DNA of 64,000 nt from Umezawaea endophytica (GTDB lineage Bacteria > Actinomycetota > Actinomycetes > Mycobacteriales > Pseudonocardiaceae), in NCBI RefSeq assembly GCF_025061645.1, contig NZ_JANYMP010000002.1, forward strand, positions 299,387-363,386, read 5' to 3'. The position numbers and the translations under genes are program-made. The notes beneath the pieces were generated by a model, which worked only from the letters and a program-made list of their open reading frames with translations, did not search any database and had not been told where the DNA came from. Positions 7,670 through 17,164 of this stretch are shown piece after piece. Each line of letters opens with the position of its first letter. Positions within the stretch are counted from its first letter, which is position 1.

Positions 7670-10267
7670 TCAGCCACGCAACCCGGTGCGGGCCACCCAA
7701 CCCGCGACCTGCGTCCGGTTGGTCAGCCCGAGCTTGCCCAGCACGTTCCGCACGTGCGTCTCGACGGTCCGCTCGGACAGCACCAGCCGTTCGGCGATGG
7801 CCCGGTTGGGCAGCCCTTCCCCGACCAGCCCGGCGATCTCGCGTTCACGGGCGGTCAACGTCGCCACCCCGCCGCGCACGCCCGTCAGCTCCTCCACCAG
7901 CGCCGTCGCCTCGGCCGTCGCGGGCGCCATGCCCAGTTGCCGACTCAGGTGCAGGCAGTCGTCCAGGTGCTCGACCGCGCCGGGCGCCGACGCGGCGACC
8001 AGCGCCCTGGCCATGGTGAGGTGGGCGACGGCCAGGCAGGGGAGCGCGCCGATCCGCCGCTCCATCGTGATGGCGTCCCGCAGGTGCGCCACCGCCTCGT
8101 CGTGCCTGCCGAGCACCGTCGCGAACTCCCCGAGGTGACGGCTGATCGACCCGTCGACCCCCGTGCTCGCGTTCCCGTAGTACGCCCCGAGCGGGGCGAT
8201 CAGGTCGTGCGCCAGTGCGACCGTCGCCCGGTCGCCGAGCGCCGCCGCGAGCCTGCCGGAGTACGTTACCGTGCCCAGCCACCGCCCGTCGACGGGCAGG
8301 TCCGCGAGCAGCGGCGCGAGCTGCCTCAACCGCAGCAGCGCGCGGTCCCGGTGCCCGCTCAGGAGCAGGTGCGAGCCGTGGATGGCCATGATGATCGGGA
8401 TGTCCTCACCCGCCGCCAGCCCAGGTGGGTCCACGGCCTCGGGCTGCCCGGTCCAGCGGCTGAGCTGCCACCGGAAGGCGAGGTAGAACCCCTGCGCGGA
8501 GATGTCCTCGGTGCGCGCGGACACCTCGTCGAACGCCCGTGCCAGCCGGTCGGCCTCGGCGAACCGGCCCACCAGCAGAGCGCGGCAAGCCTTGGCGCGC
8601 AACAGGTGCCACCGGGCGAGCGGCCAGCCGAGCCGGTCGACCATGGCCTCCAGGTCGATGAGCTGGGAGTCGACCTCGGCCATCGACCCGAGCTGCATGG
8701 CGGCGTCGATCCGCCAGATGTGGCCCCACAGCGAGGCTTCCGGCACGCCGAGGGCGAGCATCCGGCCGCCGAGCCGCAACTGCTCGGGGACGTCCGTCGG
8801 CCTGCCCGCGAGCACGTGGCGGGCGCTGAGCGCGCGGTGCAGGGCATCGGTGTCGCCGTGCCGCTCGGCCATCTCCAGCGCGCGAGCGCTCAGCGGTCCC
8901 GCCCGGCCGAAGTCGTCCAGGTCCACCAGTGCGGCCGCGTGCTGGGCGAGGACGCGGGCGTGCCGGGGGCTGTCCTCGTCGCCGAGCACGGCCCGCGCCC
9001 GCGCGCAGAGCTGGGCGACCGGTCGGCTCGGCGGCCCCTGCACGTCCCGCACCACGACCGCCGCTCGCGCCAGCGCATCCTCGTCGCCGGTCCGGTCCGC
9101 CAGGTCCGCGGCGGCCCGGCAGTGCTCGACCGCCTCGGTCACCAACCCCGCCCGGTGCGACGCCCCCGCCGTCGACAGCAGGCAGTCGAGGCGCTCGACG
9201 TCGTTGTCCAGCAACGGGAGCACGCGTCCGTACCAGCCCGCGGCGTCGTCGAACGCCTGCCGCTCCACGGCTTCCGCGGCCGCTTCGCGGCAGGCGCCGA
9301 TCGCGGCGGCCCGGCTGGCCGGGTCCACGACCGCGCGCAGCCGGTGCCGGGCCCGCTCCGACGCCGTCGTGACCACCTCGGCGAGCCCGCGGTGCCACTC
9401 GATCCGGTCGTCCCGCGACAGCCCGTCGTACCGGGCTTCCCGGACCAGCGCGTGCGACCAGCGCACGGTGCCCGGCGCGCCGGGGTCGTCGACGAGCACG
9501 CCCGCCCGCACGGCCTCCGCCACCGCCGTCCGGTCGGCCCGCAGCACCGCCAGGTCCACCTCGTCGCCGAGCACCGCGGCGGCGTCCAGCAGGCGACCGC
9601 ACCCCGCGCTCAGCCCGGCGAACCGGCGCCGCGCCAGGTCGACCGGCGCGCCCGGATCGGCCGCGCGGGCGATCTCCCTGACGTACAAGGGGATTCCGCC
9701 GCTGCCGCGCAGCACCGCCGACACCCGTTCCGGGTCGGCGTCGGCTCCCAGGTACTCCGCCACCTCGTCGCGGCCGAACGGACCGAGCCGCACCTCGTGC
9801 GCGCCGGACAGCCCGTCGAGCGGCGTCCGGCTGGTCACCACGACCAGGAGCCCGGCCTCCGCGCACAGGTACCGCAGCAGCCGCAGCGACGCGTCGTCCG
9901 CCCAGTGGAAGTCCTCCAGCACCAGCGCTTCCGGCCGGGCCGCGAGCACCGCGTCGGCGCACCGCGCGATGGCCTGGAACCGCGCCGCAGGAGCCGGGTC
10001 CACGCACAGCAGGTCCGGCGCCAGCCCCAGCGCCCGCGCGTGCGGCCCGCCCAGCAGCCGCGTCCACGGCCAGAACGCGGGCGCGCCCTCGTCCGCCACC
10101 GCCCGGCCCACCAGCACCGGCCCGTCCAGAGCCTCGACCAGCCGGGACTTCCCGATCCCCGCCTCACCGAGCACGAGCACGGTGGAACCCCGGCCGCCCC
10201 GCGCGTCCTCACGCAGCCGGAGCAGCAGGTCCAGCTCCCGCCGTCGCCCGACGAGCCCACCGTTCAC
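7670..10267 (-). CDS. Large LuxR-type regulator (LAL family) with AAA ATPase domain
   Basis: An 865-residue regulator. The N-terminal AAA/STAND ATPase starts with VGRRREL and carries a P-loop GEAGIGKS at residues 34-41 and a Walker B-like LVLEDFHWADD at about 120. A long helical TPR-like middle follows. The last 65 residues are a LuxR helix-turn-helix (LTAREREIAGLVGEGLPN, then SERTVETHVRNVLGKL). LAL regulators respond to small ligands and often control polyketide or sugar genes. The start is GTG 10267. The gene lies 53 bases downstream of the alpha-glucosidase on the same strand, as with MalT-like activators, so a sugar link is possible but unproven. Confidence 0.92.
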   Translation of the reverse strand: MNGGLVGRRRELDLLLRLREDARGGRGSTVLVLGEAGIGKSRLVEALDGPVLVGRAVADEGAPAFWPWTRLLGGPHARALGLAPDLLCVDPAPAARFQAIARCADAVLAARPEALVLEDFHWADDASLRLLRYLCAEAGLLVVVTSRTPLDGLSGAHEVRLGPFGRDEVAEYLGADADPERVSAVLRGSGGIPLYVREIARAADPGAPVDLARRRFAGLSAGCGRLLDAAAVLGDEVDLAVLRADRTAVAEAVRAGVLVDDPGAPGTVRWSHALVREARYDGLSRDDRIEWHRGLAEVVTTASERARHRLRAVVDPASRAAAIGACREAAAEAVERQAFDDAAGWYGRVLPLLDNDVERLDCLLSTAGASHRAGLVTEAVEHCRAAADLADRTGDEDALARAAVVVRDVQGPPSRPVAQLCARARAVLGDEDSPRHARVLAQHAAALVDLDDFGRAGPLSARALEMAERHGDTDALHRALSARHVLAGRPTDVPEQLRLGGRMLALGVPEASLWGHIWRIDAAMQLGSMAEVDSQLIDLEAMVDRLGWPLARWHLLRAKACRALLVGRFAEADRLARAFDEVSARTEDISAQGFYLAFRWQLSRWTGQPEAVDPPGLAAGEDIPIIMAIHGSHLLLSGHRDRALLRLRQLAPLLADLPVDGRWLGTVTYSGRLAAALGDRATVALAHDLIAPLGAYYGNASTGVDGSISRHLGEFATVLGRHDEAVAHLRDAITMERRIGALPCLAVAHLTMARALVAASAPGAVEHLDDCLHLSRQLGMAPATAEATALVEELTGVRGGVATLTAREREIAGLVGEGLPNRAIAERLVLSERTVETHVRNVLGKLGLTNRTQVAGWVARTGLRG

Positions 10268-10320
10268 ACCGGTCAGTGTGCGTCACGCCCGCGGGTTCGG
10301 GGAGCCGAAGCGCCGTGCGG

Positions 10321-11916
10321 TCAGACCAGCCACACCGCGGTGTCCGGCGGGAGCTGCGCGCCGTCCATGGGCCCGCTGGAGATCAGGATCTCACCGGGCG
10401 GCAGCGGCACCGAGGCGCCGGACGTGTTGAGCGCGCAGATGAGCCCACCGCCCTTGCGGCGGAACGCGAAGCAGCCGGGAGGGGCGCCGTACCACTCCAG
10501 CTCGTCACCCGCGACGCCCGGTTGCGACTTCCGCAGCTCCAGGGCGTGCCGGTACAGCGACAGCATGGAACCGGGGTCCTCGAGCTGGACCTCGGCGGTC
10601 AGGTCGTGCCACTCGTTGGGGACCGGCAGCCAGGTGTGCGCGTTCTCCGAGAAGCCGAACGGCGGGACGCCGCCCTCCCACGGGATCGGCACGCGGCAGC
10701 CGTCGCGGCCCCGCTCGGTGTGGCCGGAGCGCTCCCACGTCGGGTCCTGCAACGCCCACTCGGGCAGTTCGACGTTGGGCAGGCCCAGTTCCTCGCCGTT
10801 GTAGAGGTACACGACGCCGGGCAGCGCCAGCTCGACCAGGATCATCGCCCGCGCCCGCTTGAGGCCCAGGTCACCGCCGCCGTAGCGGCTCACGTGCCGG
10901 ACCACGTCGTGGTTGGACAGCGTCCACGTCGGCGGGGTGCCGGACGGGGCGACCGCGCCGATGGAGTGGTCGATCGCGGAGCGGACCTGGTCGGCGTCGA
11001 AACCGGCTTCCACCAAGCGGAAGTTGAACGCCAGGTGCAGTTCGTCGGGCCGCACGTACCGGGCGAAGCGCTCGTCGTCGGTCACCCAGACCTCGCCGAC
11101 GGCCATCGTGCCGGGGTACGCGTCCAGCGTCTTGCGGATCATCCGGTGGATCTCGTGCACGCCGTCGTCGTCGAACCGCGGGTCGCGCACGTCGTCGTGC
11201 AGCACGCCCGACGTGCCCAGCACCCGCGGGTCCATGTTCGGCAGGTCGTACGGCTTCGCCATGCCGTGCGCCACGTCGATCCGGAAGCCGTCGACACCTC
11301 GGTCCAGCCAGAACCGCAGCGTCTGCTCCAGGTCGGCGGAGACCTCCGGGTTGTCCCAGTTCAGGTCGGGCTGCTCCGGCGCGAACAGGTGCAGGAACCA
11401 CTGGCCGTCGCGGACCCTGGTCCACGCCGGGCCGCCGAAGAGGCTGGTCCAGTTGTTCGGCGGCTGCGAGCCGTCGTAGCCGCCGCCGTCGCGGAACACG
11501 TACCGGGCGCGCTCACGGCTGCCGGGCGGCGAGTTGAGCGCGGCCTGGAACCACGGGTGGCGGTCGCTGGTGTGGTTCGGCACCAGGTCGACGGTGATCC
11601 GCATGTTGTGCGCGTGCGCGTCCGCGACCAGCGCGTCGAACGCGGCCAGGTCACCGAACATCGGGTCGACGTCCCTGGGGTCCGCCACGTCGTAGCCGTG
11701 GTCCGCCATCGGGGAGCGGTAGAACGGGGTGAGCCACAGGGCGTCGACCCCGAGCAGCTCCAGGTAGCCGAGGCGCGACCGGATGCCGTCGAGATCGCCG
11801 ATGCCGTCGTTGTTCGAGTCGGCGAACGAGCGCACGTACACCTGGTAGAAGACCGCGTCACGCCACCAGGCGGCCTCGTCGGCGATCTCTGGTTGGAGGT
11901 CGGAGGATCGTCGCAC
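10321..11916 (-). CDS. GH13 alpha-glucosidase
   Basis: A 531-residue cytoplasmic glycoside hydrolase family 13 enzyme, expected to hydrolyse terminal alpha-1,4 or alpha-1,6 glucose from oligosaccharides. The (beta/alpha)8 barrel regions are all visible: DLVPNHTSDRHPWF, GFRIDVAHG (nucleophile D214), AVGEVWV (acid/base E275) and SNHDVVRH (D337). There is no signal peptide. The start is GTG 11916, with AGGA nine bases upstream. M. tuberculosis carries an alpha-glucosidase (aglA) next to glbO in the same order. It may be co-transcribed with glbO 73 bases upstream. Confidence 0.93.
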   Translation of the reverse strand: MRRSSDLQPEIADEAAWWRDAVFYQVYVRSFADSNNDGIGDLDGIRSRLGYLELLGVDALWLTPFYRSPMADHGYDVADPRDVDPMFGDLAAFDALVADAHAHNMRITVDLVPNHTSDRHPWFQAALNSPPGSRERARYVFRDGGGYDGSQPPNNWTSLFGGPAWTRVRDGQWFLHLFAPEQPDLNWDNPEVSADLEQTLRFWLDRGVDGFRIDVAHGMAKPYDLPNMDPRVLGTSGVLHDDVRDPRFDDDGVHEIHRMIRKTLDAYPGTMAVGEVWVTDDERFARYVRPDELHLAFNFRLVEAGFDADQVRSAIDHSIGAVAPSGTPPTWTLSNHDVVRHVSRYGGGDLGLKRARAMILVELALPGVVYLYNGEELGLPNVELPEWALQDPTWERSGHTERGRDGCRVPIPWEGGVPPFGFSENAHTWLPVPNEWHDLTAEVQLEDPGSMLSLYRHALELRKSQPGVAGDELEWYGAPPGCFAFRRKGGGLICALNTSGASVPLPPGEILISSGPMDGAQLPPDTAVWLV

Positions 11917-11989
11917 GAGTGTTCATCCTGCCATTCGGGGTGGCGTGGTTCGTCCCGGTCAAGGGGCCGAGCGGGGGAGTGCCGGGGGA

Positions 11990-12373
11990 TCAGACCCAGG
12001 CGTTCATGAGGCTGTTGGCGGCCATCTCCAGGTAGGCCCAGAGCTGCGCCCGGTGCTCCGGCGACAGGTTCTCCTCGTCGACCGCGATCTTCATGCAGCG
12101 CAGCCAGGCGTCGCGTTCGATCGGGCCGATGGTGAACGGCTGGTGCCGCATCCGCAGCCGCGGGTGGCCTCGGGTGTCCGAGTACGTGTGCGGCCCGCCC
12201 CAGTACTGCATGAGGAACAGGCGGAAGCGCTCCTCCGCGGGACCGAGGTCCTCTTCGGGGTAGAGCGGCCGGAGCACTTCGTCGGTGGCCACTTCCTGGT
12301 AGAAGCGCGCGACGATCCGGTGGAAGGTGTCGTACCCGCCCACCGCTTCGTAGAAGTTCTCCGGAGTGGCCAC
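11990..12373 (-). CDS. glbO: Truncated hemoglobin, group II (GlbO type)
   Basis: A 127-residue 2-over-2 globin of the TrHbII class, which binds O2 and ligands at heme in the cytoplasm and is linked in mycobacteria to oxygen and peroxide handling. It begins [20 protein letters not shown]. The proximal histidine is H77 in MRHQPF, and W90 matches the conserved G8 tryptophan. GTG 12373 is favoured because AGGA lies seven bases upstream; GTG 12391 is possible and would add six residues. It is downstream of the MscS gene on the same strand. Confidence 0.92.
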   Translation of the reverse strand: MATPENFYEAVGGYDTFHRIVARFYQEVATDEVLRPLYPEEDLGPAEERFRLFLMQYWGGPHTYSDTRGHPRLRMRHQPFTIGPIERDAWLRCMKIAVDEENLSPEHRAQLWAYLEMAANSLMNAWV

Positions 12374-12435
12374 CCGTCCATCCTGACTCACGCACCCGCC
12401 CCCGCGCGCGTTGGGGGGCGGATGTCGTGGCCGGA

Positions 12436-13362
12436 TCAGGACTTGGCGGTGGTCACACCCGAGTCGTCCTTGACGGTCGTCACACCGGACCTCTCCAGCG
12501 CGGGCATGAGCTTCGCGCGCAGCGCCCGCTGCACCGACCACTGGCGGCCGGGGCGCACCTTCACGGTGACGCGCATGGTGATGCCCTCCGCGGTGACCTT
12601 CTCGACGCCGAGCACCTGCGGCTTGTCGATGACGTCCTTGGAGAGCGGTTCCGCCTCGGTGGCCTCCAGCGACACCTTCTCCAGCACCTCGCTGGCCTCG
12701 GCCAGGTTCGCGCCGTAGGCCAGGGGCAGGTCGACGACCGCGACCGCGAAACCCTGGCTGGAGTTGCCGACGCGCAGGATCTCGCCGTTGCGGACGTACC
12801 AGACGGTGCCGTTCCCGTCGCGGATCGTGGTGATCCGCAGGCCGACCGCCTCCACCGTCCCGGTCGCGGGGCCGAGGTCCACGACGTCGCCGACGCCGTA
12901 CTGGTCCTCCAGCATCATGAACATGCCGGACAGGAAGTCCTTGACCAGGTTCTGCGCGCCGAAGCCGATCGCCACGCCGAGGATGCCCGCGGACGTCAGG
13001 ATCGGCGCCACGTTCATGCCCAGTTCGGTGAGCACCTGGATGAACGCGATCCCGAAGACGCCGATGGTCGTGACGGACTTGAGCACCGAGCCGATCGTCT
13101 TGGCCCGCTGGTCCCGGCGTTCCGAGACCAGCGCTCCCAAGGCCTGCGGCGCCCGTTCGCGCAGTGGACGGAGCAGCGACGGCTTGCGGTCCGCGTTGCC
13201 ACCCCTGGTCAACCGGTCGATCAGCCTGCGCAGCAGCCAGCGGACCACGATCGCCATCAGCACGATCAGCGCGATGCGCAGTCCCGCCTGGGCGAGCTTC
13301 GGTCCGTTCTCCACCCACCAGTCGATGGCGAGCGCCTGCTTGGCGTCATCCAGTCCCTGCAC
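12436..13362 (-). CDS. MscS-family mechanosensitive channel
   Basis: A 308-residue inner-membrane channel protecting against hypo-osmotic shock. An N-terminal membrane helix (about 26-46) is followed, after a basic loop, by a second (about 100-120) and the pore-lining TM3 with the family signature [14 protein letters not shown] followed by [15 protein letters not shown]. The beta domain and mixed C-terminal domain complete the fold. The start is GTG 13362 with AGGAGG nine bases upstream. Only 13 bases separate it from the peptidase stop, so it is probably in one operon with that gene. Confidence 0.92.
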   Translation of the reverse strand: MQGLDDAKQALAIDWWVENGPKLAQAGLRIALIVLMAIVVRWLLRRLIDRLTRGGNADRKPSLLRPLRERAPQALGALVSERRDQRAKTIGSVLKSVTTIGVFGIAFIQVLTELGMNVAPILTSAGILGVAIGFGAQNLVKDFLSGMFMMLEDQYGVGDVVDLGPATGTVEAVGLRITTIRDGNGTVWYVRNGEILRVGNSSQGFAVAVVDLPLAYGANLAEASEVLEKVSLEATEAEPLSKDVIDKPQVLGVEKVTAEGITMRVTVKVRPGRQWSVQRALRAKLMPALERSGVTTVKDDSGVTTAKS

Positions 13363-13375
13363 GAACGCTTTCCTC

Positions 13376-15469
13376 CTACATGTTCAGGCCCGTCGCGTGG
13401 GCGAGGAAGGTCAACTGGTCCACGGCCAGCCCCGCCGCGCGGCTCACCGAGCGGCCCGCGTGACCGACTTCGGTCTCGCGGCGGATCAGCACCGGGTGCT
13501 TCGCCGGGTCGGACGCGGTCGCGTGCTGGAGTGCGGCACACATCTTGCGGGCGTGGTTGGGGTCTACTCGACTGTCCGACTCGAACACCGTGAACAGCAC
13601 CGAAGGGTACTCAACACCGGGGCGCACCCGGTGGTACGGGGAGTAGGACAAGAGCCACTTGAACTCTTCCGCCTCCGCGGCCGTACCGTACTCCTCCGCC
13701 CACAGCCGCCCGAGCAGGAAGTTCTCGTACCGCAGCATGTCCAGCAGTGGGGCCGAGCACACCACGGCCGCGTACAGCTCCGGTCGCTGGGTCAGCGCGG
13801 CCCCGACGAGCAGCCCGCCGTTGGAGCCCCCCATGATCGCCAACTGCTGCGGCGTGGTCCACCCGTCGCGGATCAGCGCCTCGGCCGCGGAGTGGAAGTC
13901 GTCGAACACGTTCTGCTTGTGCTCGCGCATCCCGGCACGGTGCCACTGCTCGCCCTCCTCGTCGCCGCCGCGCAGCGACGCGTGCACCCACACGCCGCCC
14001 GCCTCGACCCACGCCAGCGTCGTGGCGGCGTAGCCGGGGCCGCGGCCGACCGCGAAACCGCCGTACCCGGACAGCAGCGTCGGACGGGGGTAGTCCGGCG
14101 TCCGTTCGGCGGACACCACGAACATCCGAACGGTCGTGCCGTCGGCGGACGCGTACTCCAGTTGCTGCGTCGTCACCTCCGGCAGGTCGACGGCTCCCGG
14201 TGCCGCCGCGTGCAGTTCGGTCACGCCCCGCGACAGCGAGTAGCGGAACACCGACAGCGGGGTGACGAAGTCCGAGTACCCGAACCACACGTCGTCGCCG
14301 CGCTCGTCGTCCACAGTGGACATGCCGTGCACGGAGCCGGTGCTCGGCAACGGGATCTCGCCGCGGTGCTCGCCGGTCACCGGGTCGTGCAGGTGCAGCT
14401 CGGACACCGCGTGCCGGGTGCGCAGCACGACCAGCGCGTCGTCCAGCCACTTCGCACCGTCGAGCACGGAGTCGTCCTGCTCGGGCACGACGTCCACCCA
14501 GTGCTCGGGCGTCGGCGTCGCGGGGTCGGTCGCGCACAGCCGGAACCGGGGCGCGTCGAGCGAGGTGTGCAGGTACAGCCTGCCGTCGCGGGCCACCCAC
14601 GCGGTGCACTGCGCGCCCGCCTCGACGTCCACGACCTGCCGCAGCTCCTGGTCGCCGTGCAGGTCCGCGATCCACAGCGAATCGCGCCGGACCGAGCCCG
14701 GAGCGCCGTTGACGACCAGCCAGCGGCCGCCGGGGGAGACCTTCAGCCCGTAGAAGTAGGTGTGGTCCAGCCCGTCGCCGTGCACGAGGAGGTCCGTCGC
14801 CGGGTCGGCGCCGACCCGGTGCCGCCACACCCGCCGGTGGAACAGCCGCTCGTCCTCCGGCAGGGTCGCCGGGTCGAGCTGCCGCACGTAGTAGAACTCC
14901 TCGCCGCCGGGCAGCCAGCCGACGGGGGAGTAGCGGCAGCGGTCGATCGGGCCCTCGACCCGCTCGCCGGAGTCGACGTCGACCACGAACAGCACCGACC
15001 GCTCGTCGCCGCCGACCGAGACCTGGTAGGCGAGCAGCGTGCCCTCGTCGCTCGGCGACCACGCGTCCAACGTCGTCGCGCCCGACGGGTCCAGCCCGTT
15101 CACGTCGAGCAGCACGCGCTCGGTGCCGTCGGCCTCCCGCAGGTGCACGACGGGGTGGTCCTGACCGGGGTCGCGACGGGTGAAGAAGGATCGTCCCGCG
15201 CGCCACACCGGGGTCGACACCGAGCCGGTCCGCATGAGGTCCCGCAGCCGGTCGGCGAGCGCCTCGCGGCCCGGCAGGCCGTCGAGCCACGCCCGCGCGA
15301 GTAGGTCCTGTGATCCAGACCACTCTGCTGTGCGGGGGTCGGAGGAGTCCTCCAGCCAGCGGTAGGGATCCGCCACCGGGTGGCCGTGCAGGTCCTCGAC
15401 GAGGTCCAGCCGTTCGGTCGAGGGATAGGTCATCGTCGCAGGCAGAGCTGCGGGGGGAACCTCAGTCAC
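13376..15469 (-). CDS. Prolyl oligopeptidase family serine peptidase (S9A)
   Basis: A protein of about 697 residues that cleaves short peptides after proline. The N-terminal beta-propeller begins at DLHGHPVADPYRWLED. The C-terminal alpha/beta-hydrolase domain has the nucleophile in GGSNGGLL, the aspartate in ESDSRVDPNHARKM and the histidine in EVGHAG. No signal peptide is visible, so it is probably cytoplasmic. GTG 15469 is preceded seven bases upstream by TACGCT, fitting a leaderless transcript; ATG 15433 is the alternative and starts closer to the conserved fold. The MscS gene follows in the same operon. Confidence 0.92.
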   Translation of the reverse strand: MTEVPPAALPATMTYPSTERLDLVEDLHGHPVADPYRWLEDSSDPRTAEWSGSQDLLARAWLDGLPGREALADRLRDLMRTGSVSTPVWRAGRSFFTRRDPGQDHPVVHLREADGTERVLLDVNGLDPSGATTLDAWSPSDEGTLLAYQVSVGGDERSVLFVVDVDSGERVEGPIDRCRYSPVGWLPGGEEFYYVRQLDPATLPEDERLFHRRVWRHRVGADPATDLLVHGDGLDHTYFYGLKVSPGGRWLVVNGAPGSVRRDSLWIADLHGDQELRQVVDVEAGAQCTAWVARDGRLYLHTSLDAPRFRLCATDPATPTPEHWVDVVPEQDDSVLDGAKWLDDALVVLRTRHAVSELHLHDPVTGEHRGEIPLPSTGSVHGMSTVDDERGDDVWFGYSDFVTPLSVFRYSLSRGVTELHAAAPGAVDLPEVTTQQLEYASADGTTVRMFVVSAERTPDYPRPTLLSGYGGFAVGRGPGYAATTLAWVEAGGVWVHASLRGGDEEGEQWHRAGMREHKQNVFDDFHSAAEALIRDGWTTPQQLAIMGGSNGGLLVGAALTQRPELYAAVVCSAPLLDMLRYENFLLGRLWAEEYGTAAEAEEFKWLLSYSPYHRVRPGVEYPSVLFTVFESDSRVDPNHARKMCAALQHATASDPAKHPVLIRRETEVGHAGRSVSRAAGLAVDQLTFLAHATGLNM

Positions 15470-15705
15470 CCGCACGAGCGTAGCGTGGGTTTGACAACCA
15501 TCACCGATAGGGCGGTGTTCACCCACATTTCGATCTCGGGTGGGCTTGCACACGTGCCTTTTGGGGGTGATCTGTGGTCTGCTATGGCTGTACCGGTGGA
15601 GGTGGTCGCGTGCCAGACCGACAACCGACCCCGATCGGCGCCCTGGCCACGGCCGGGGTAGCGCCGACGGTCCCTGCTGGCCAAAAACAGGCCATTGTCC
15701 GCTCC

Positions 15706-16278
15706 GTGACGGACGGGGACCGCAATGGGGAGGGTACCGGTCACGCGCCGGTCGTGTTCCCCTGGGGTAGAAGAAAAGTGCTCCTGCTCAACGCCACGTT
15801 CGAGCCCCTGACCGCGCTGTCCCTGCGACGCGCGGTCGTGCTCGTCGTCTGCGGCAAGGCCGAAGTCGTCCACGGGGACCCGGCGGGTTCCATGGTCCAC
15901 TCCTCTTCGGCCGAGGTCATAGTGCCATCCGTGATCCGGCTCAGCACCTACGTACGCGTCCCCTACCGGGGGCGCGTTCCGTTGACCCGAGCCGGGTTGA
16001 TGCACCGGGACCGCTTCCGGTGCGCGTACTGCGGTGGCCGGGCCGAGACGATCGACCACGTCGTCCCGCGCAGCCGGGGTGGACCCCACACCTGGCAGAA
16101 CTGCGTCGCGTGCTGCGCGAAGTGCAACCACCGCAAGGCGGACAAGCTGCTGTCCGAGCTGGGGTGGCGGCTCCGCGTGGTGCCGAACGCGCCGAGGGGG
16201 CCGCACTGGCGGCTGCTGGCAGGCGTCACCGAGGCCGACCCGCTCTGGTTGCCTTACCTCGGGGAACCCGCCGCTTGA
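15706..16278 (+). CDS. HNH endonuclease domain protein
   Basis: A small HNH-fold protein conserved across actinobacteria (M. tuberculosis Rv2469c occupies the same relative position, recalled). The core begins KVLLLNATFEPLTALSLRRA, and the HNH zinc/metal site is CAYCGG, then IDHVVPRSRGG and CAKCNHRKA. The exact role is unknown; family members may act in DNA or RNA maintenance. The start is uncertain: GTG 15706 is used, GTG 15754 and GTG 15778 are nearer the conserved core, and the frame is open further upstream. It converges with the repeat-protein gene 31 bases away. Confidence 0.82.
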   Translation: MTDGDRNGEGTGHAPVVFPWGRRKVLLLNATFEPLTALSLRRAVVLVVCGKAEVVHGDPAGSMVHSSSAEVIVPSVIRLSTYVRVPYRGRVPLTRAGLMHRDRFRCAYCGGRAETIDHVVPRSRGGPHTWQNCVACCAKCNHRKADKLLSELGWRLRVVPNAPRGPHWRLLAGVTEADPLWLPYLGEPAA

Positions 16279-16309
16279 CCTGCCGACGGGCTCGCTGCTG
16301 GTGGTTCCC

Positions 16310-16897
16310 CTACGCCGCCAGCGCGAGTTCGCCTTGGCGTGCCGTGATGCGCACGGAGTCGCGCGCGGTGATGCGCACGGAGTCCTCGTGCGCGGTGATC
16401 CGGACGGAGTCGTCGTGCGCGGTGATCCGGACGGAGTCGTCGTGCGCCGTGATCCGGACGGAGTCGTCGTGCGCCGTGATCCGGACGGAGTCGTCGTGCG
16501 CCGTGATGCGGACGGAGTCGTCGTGAGCCGTGATCCGGACCGAGTCCAGTGCCGTGATGCGCACGGAGTCACGCGCGGTGATGCGCACCGAGTCCGCGGC
16601 GGTGATCCGAACGGAGTCGCGCGCGGTGATGCGCACGGAGTCGGTCTTGGCCGTGATCCGGACCGAGTCGAGGGCCGTGATGCGCACGGAATCGGCCTCC
16701 GCGGTGATCCGGACCGAGTCGTCGGTCGCCGTGATCCGAACGGAGTCCAGTGCGGTGATCCGAACGGAGTCGTCCATGGTGGGCCGAACGGACGTGAGCG
16801 GCAGATCGCGCCGCTGAACAGTGGTAACGCTCTGCGCTACCTGGCCGTACTTCGAAAGGGTGACGGCAGCGGTCTGGACAGCGGGGATCATGTACAT
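16310..16897 (-). CDS. DSVRITA heptad-repeat protein, function unknown
   Basis: A 195-residue protein of very unusual composition. Residues 1-42 form a non-repeated leader (MYMIPAVQTAAVTLSKYGQV onwards) without an obvious signal peptide. It is followed by 17 exact copies of DSVRITA joined by one- or two-residue linkers (HD five times; also HE, R, L, A, TD, EA, KT) and a short tail. ATG 16897 has AGGAGG seven bases upstream, an excellent start. Among the copies, codons vary (GTC/GTG/GTT, CGG/CGC, TCC/TCG, ACG/ACC, GAC/GAT) but the residues do not, which is strong evidence of selection on the protein. There is no cysteine or membrane helix. The repeat pattern fits beta strands, but the fold and role are unknown. 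Confidence 0.75.
   Translation of the reverse strand: MYMIPAVQTAAVTLSKYGQVAQSVTTVQRRDLPLTSVRPTMDDSVRITALDSVRITATDDSVRITAEADSVRITALDSVRITAKTDSVRITARDSVRITAADSVRITARDSVRITALDSVRITAHDDSVRITAHDDSVRITAHDDSVRITAHDDSVRITAHDDSVRITAHEDSVRITARDSVRITARQGELALAA
16338..16771 (-). repeat. 17-copy coding tandem repeat, 24-27 bp units
   Basis: Tandem units with a 21-base constant part encoding DSVRITA and 3-6 base linkers encoding variable residues. The first nine copies in protein order are the most divergent in linkers. The last block with repeated HD linkers is nearly identical in DNA, suggesting recent expansion by unequal exchange. Confidence 0.9.
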
Positions 16898-17164
16898 GTT
16901 GTGTCCTCCTGGACTCGTTGAGGCTCGGATTGACCTCGATAGAGGAAATGCAAGACCCGTATAGGTGAAAAGCTAGAAGCCGAGTGGCTCGGAGACAAGA
17001 CGCCAAACCGGCCGCCGTCCGCCGCCGTCCGGTCCGAGACCGTCCGGACGTAGCCGTTGACCCGCGGGAACACCCTTCGTTGGTTCGATTGTCACCGTCT
17101 GGACACGGTGCGTAACGTCACCGGGGTTCCCTCGTCGTCGACGGTTGAAGCGAGGTCGTGCCGG

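Noticed and set aside
4087..10267. SARP and LuxR regulators as part of an antibiotic gene cluster
   Set aside because: No biosynthetic enzyme (polyketide, peptide, terpene) adjoins them. Surrounding genes are housekeeping.
7142..10804. Long plus-strand frame opposite the LuxR-type regulator
   Set aside because: Same antisense effect of GC-rich codons. It spans several real genes and has no start signal.
15491..15520. TTGACA at 15491 as a promoter for the HNH gene
   Set aside because: No acceptable -10 box lies 16-18 bases downstream, so the promoter call is not supported.
16338..16771. CRISPR array
   Set aside because: Repeats are separated by only 3-6 bases and are coding, there are no spacers, and no cas gene is present.
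16034..16921. Plus-strand frames with GDPDGVV or IRTESS repeats over the heptad array
   Set aside because: These mirror the repeat of the minus-strand gene. Only the minus strand has a strong ribosome binding site and synonymous-only variation.
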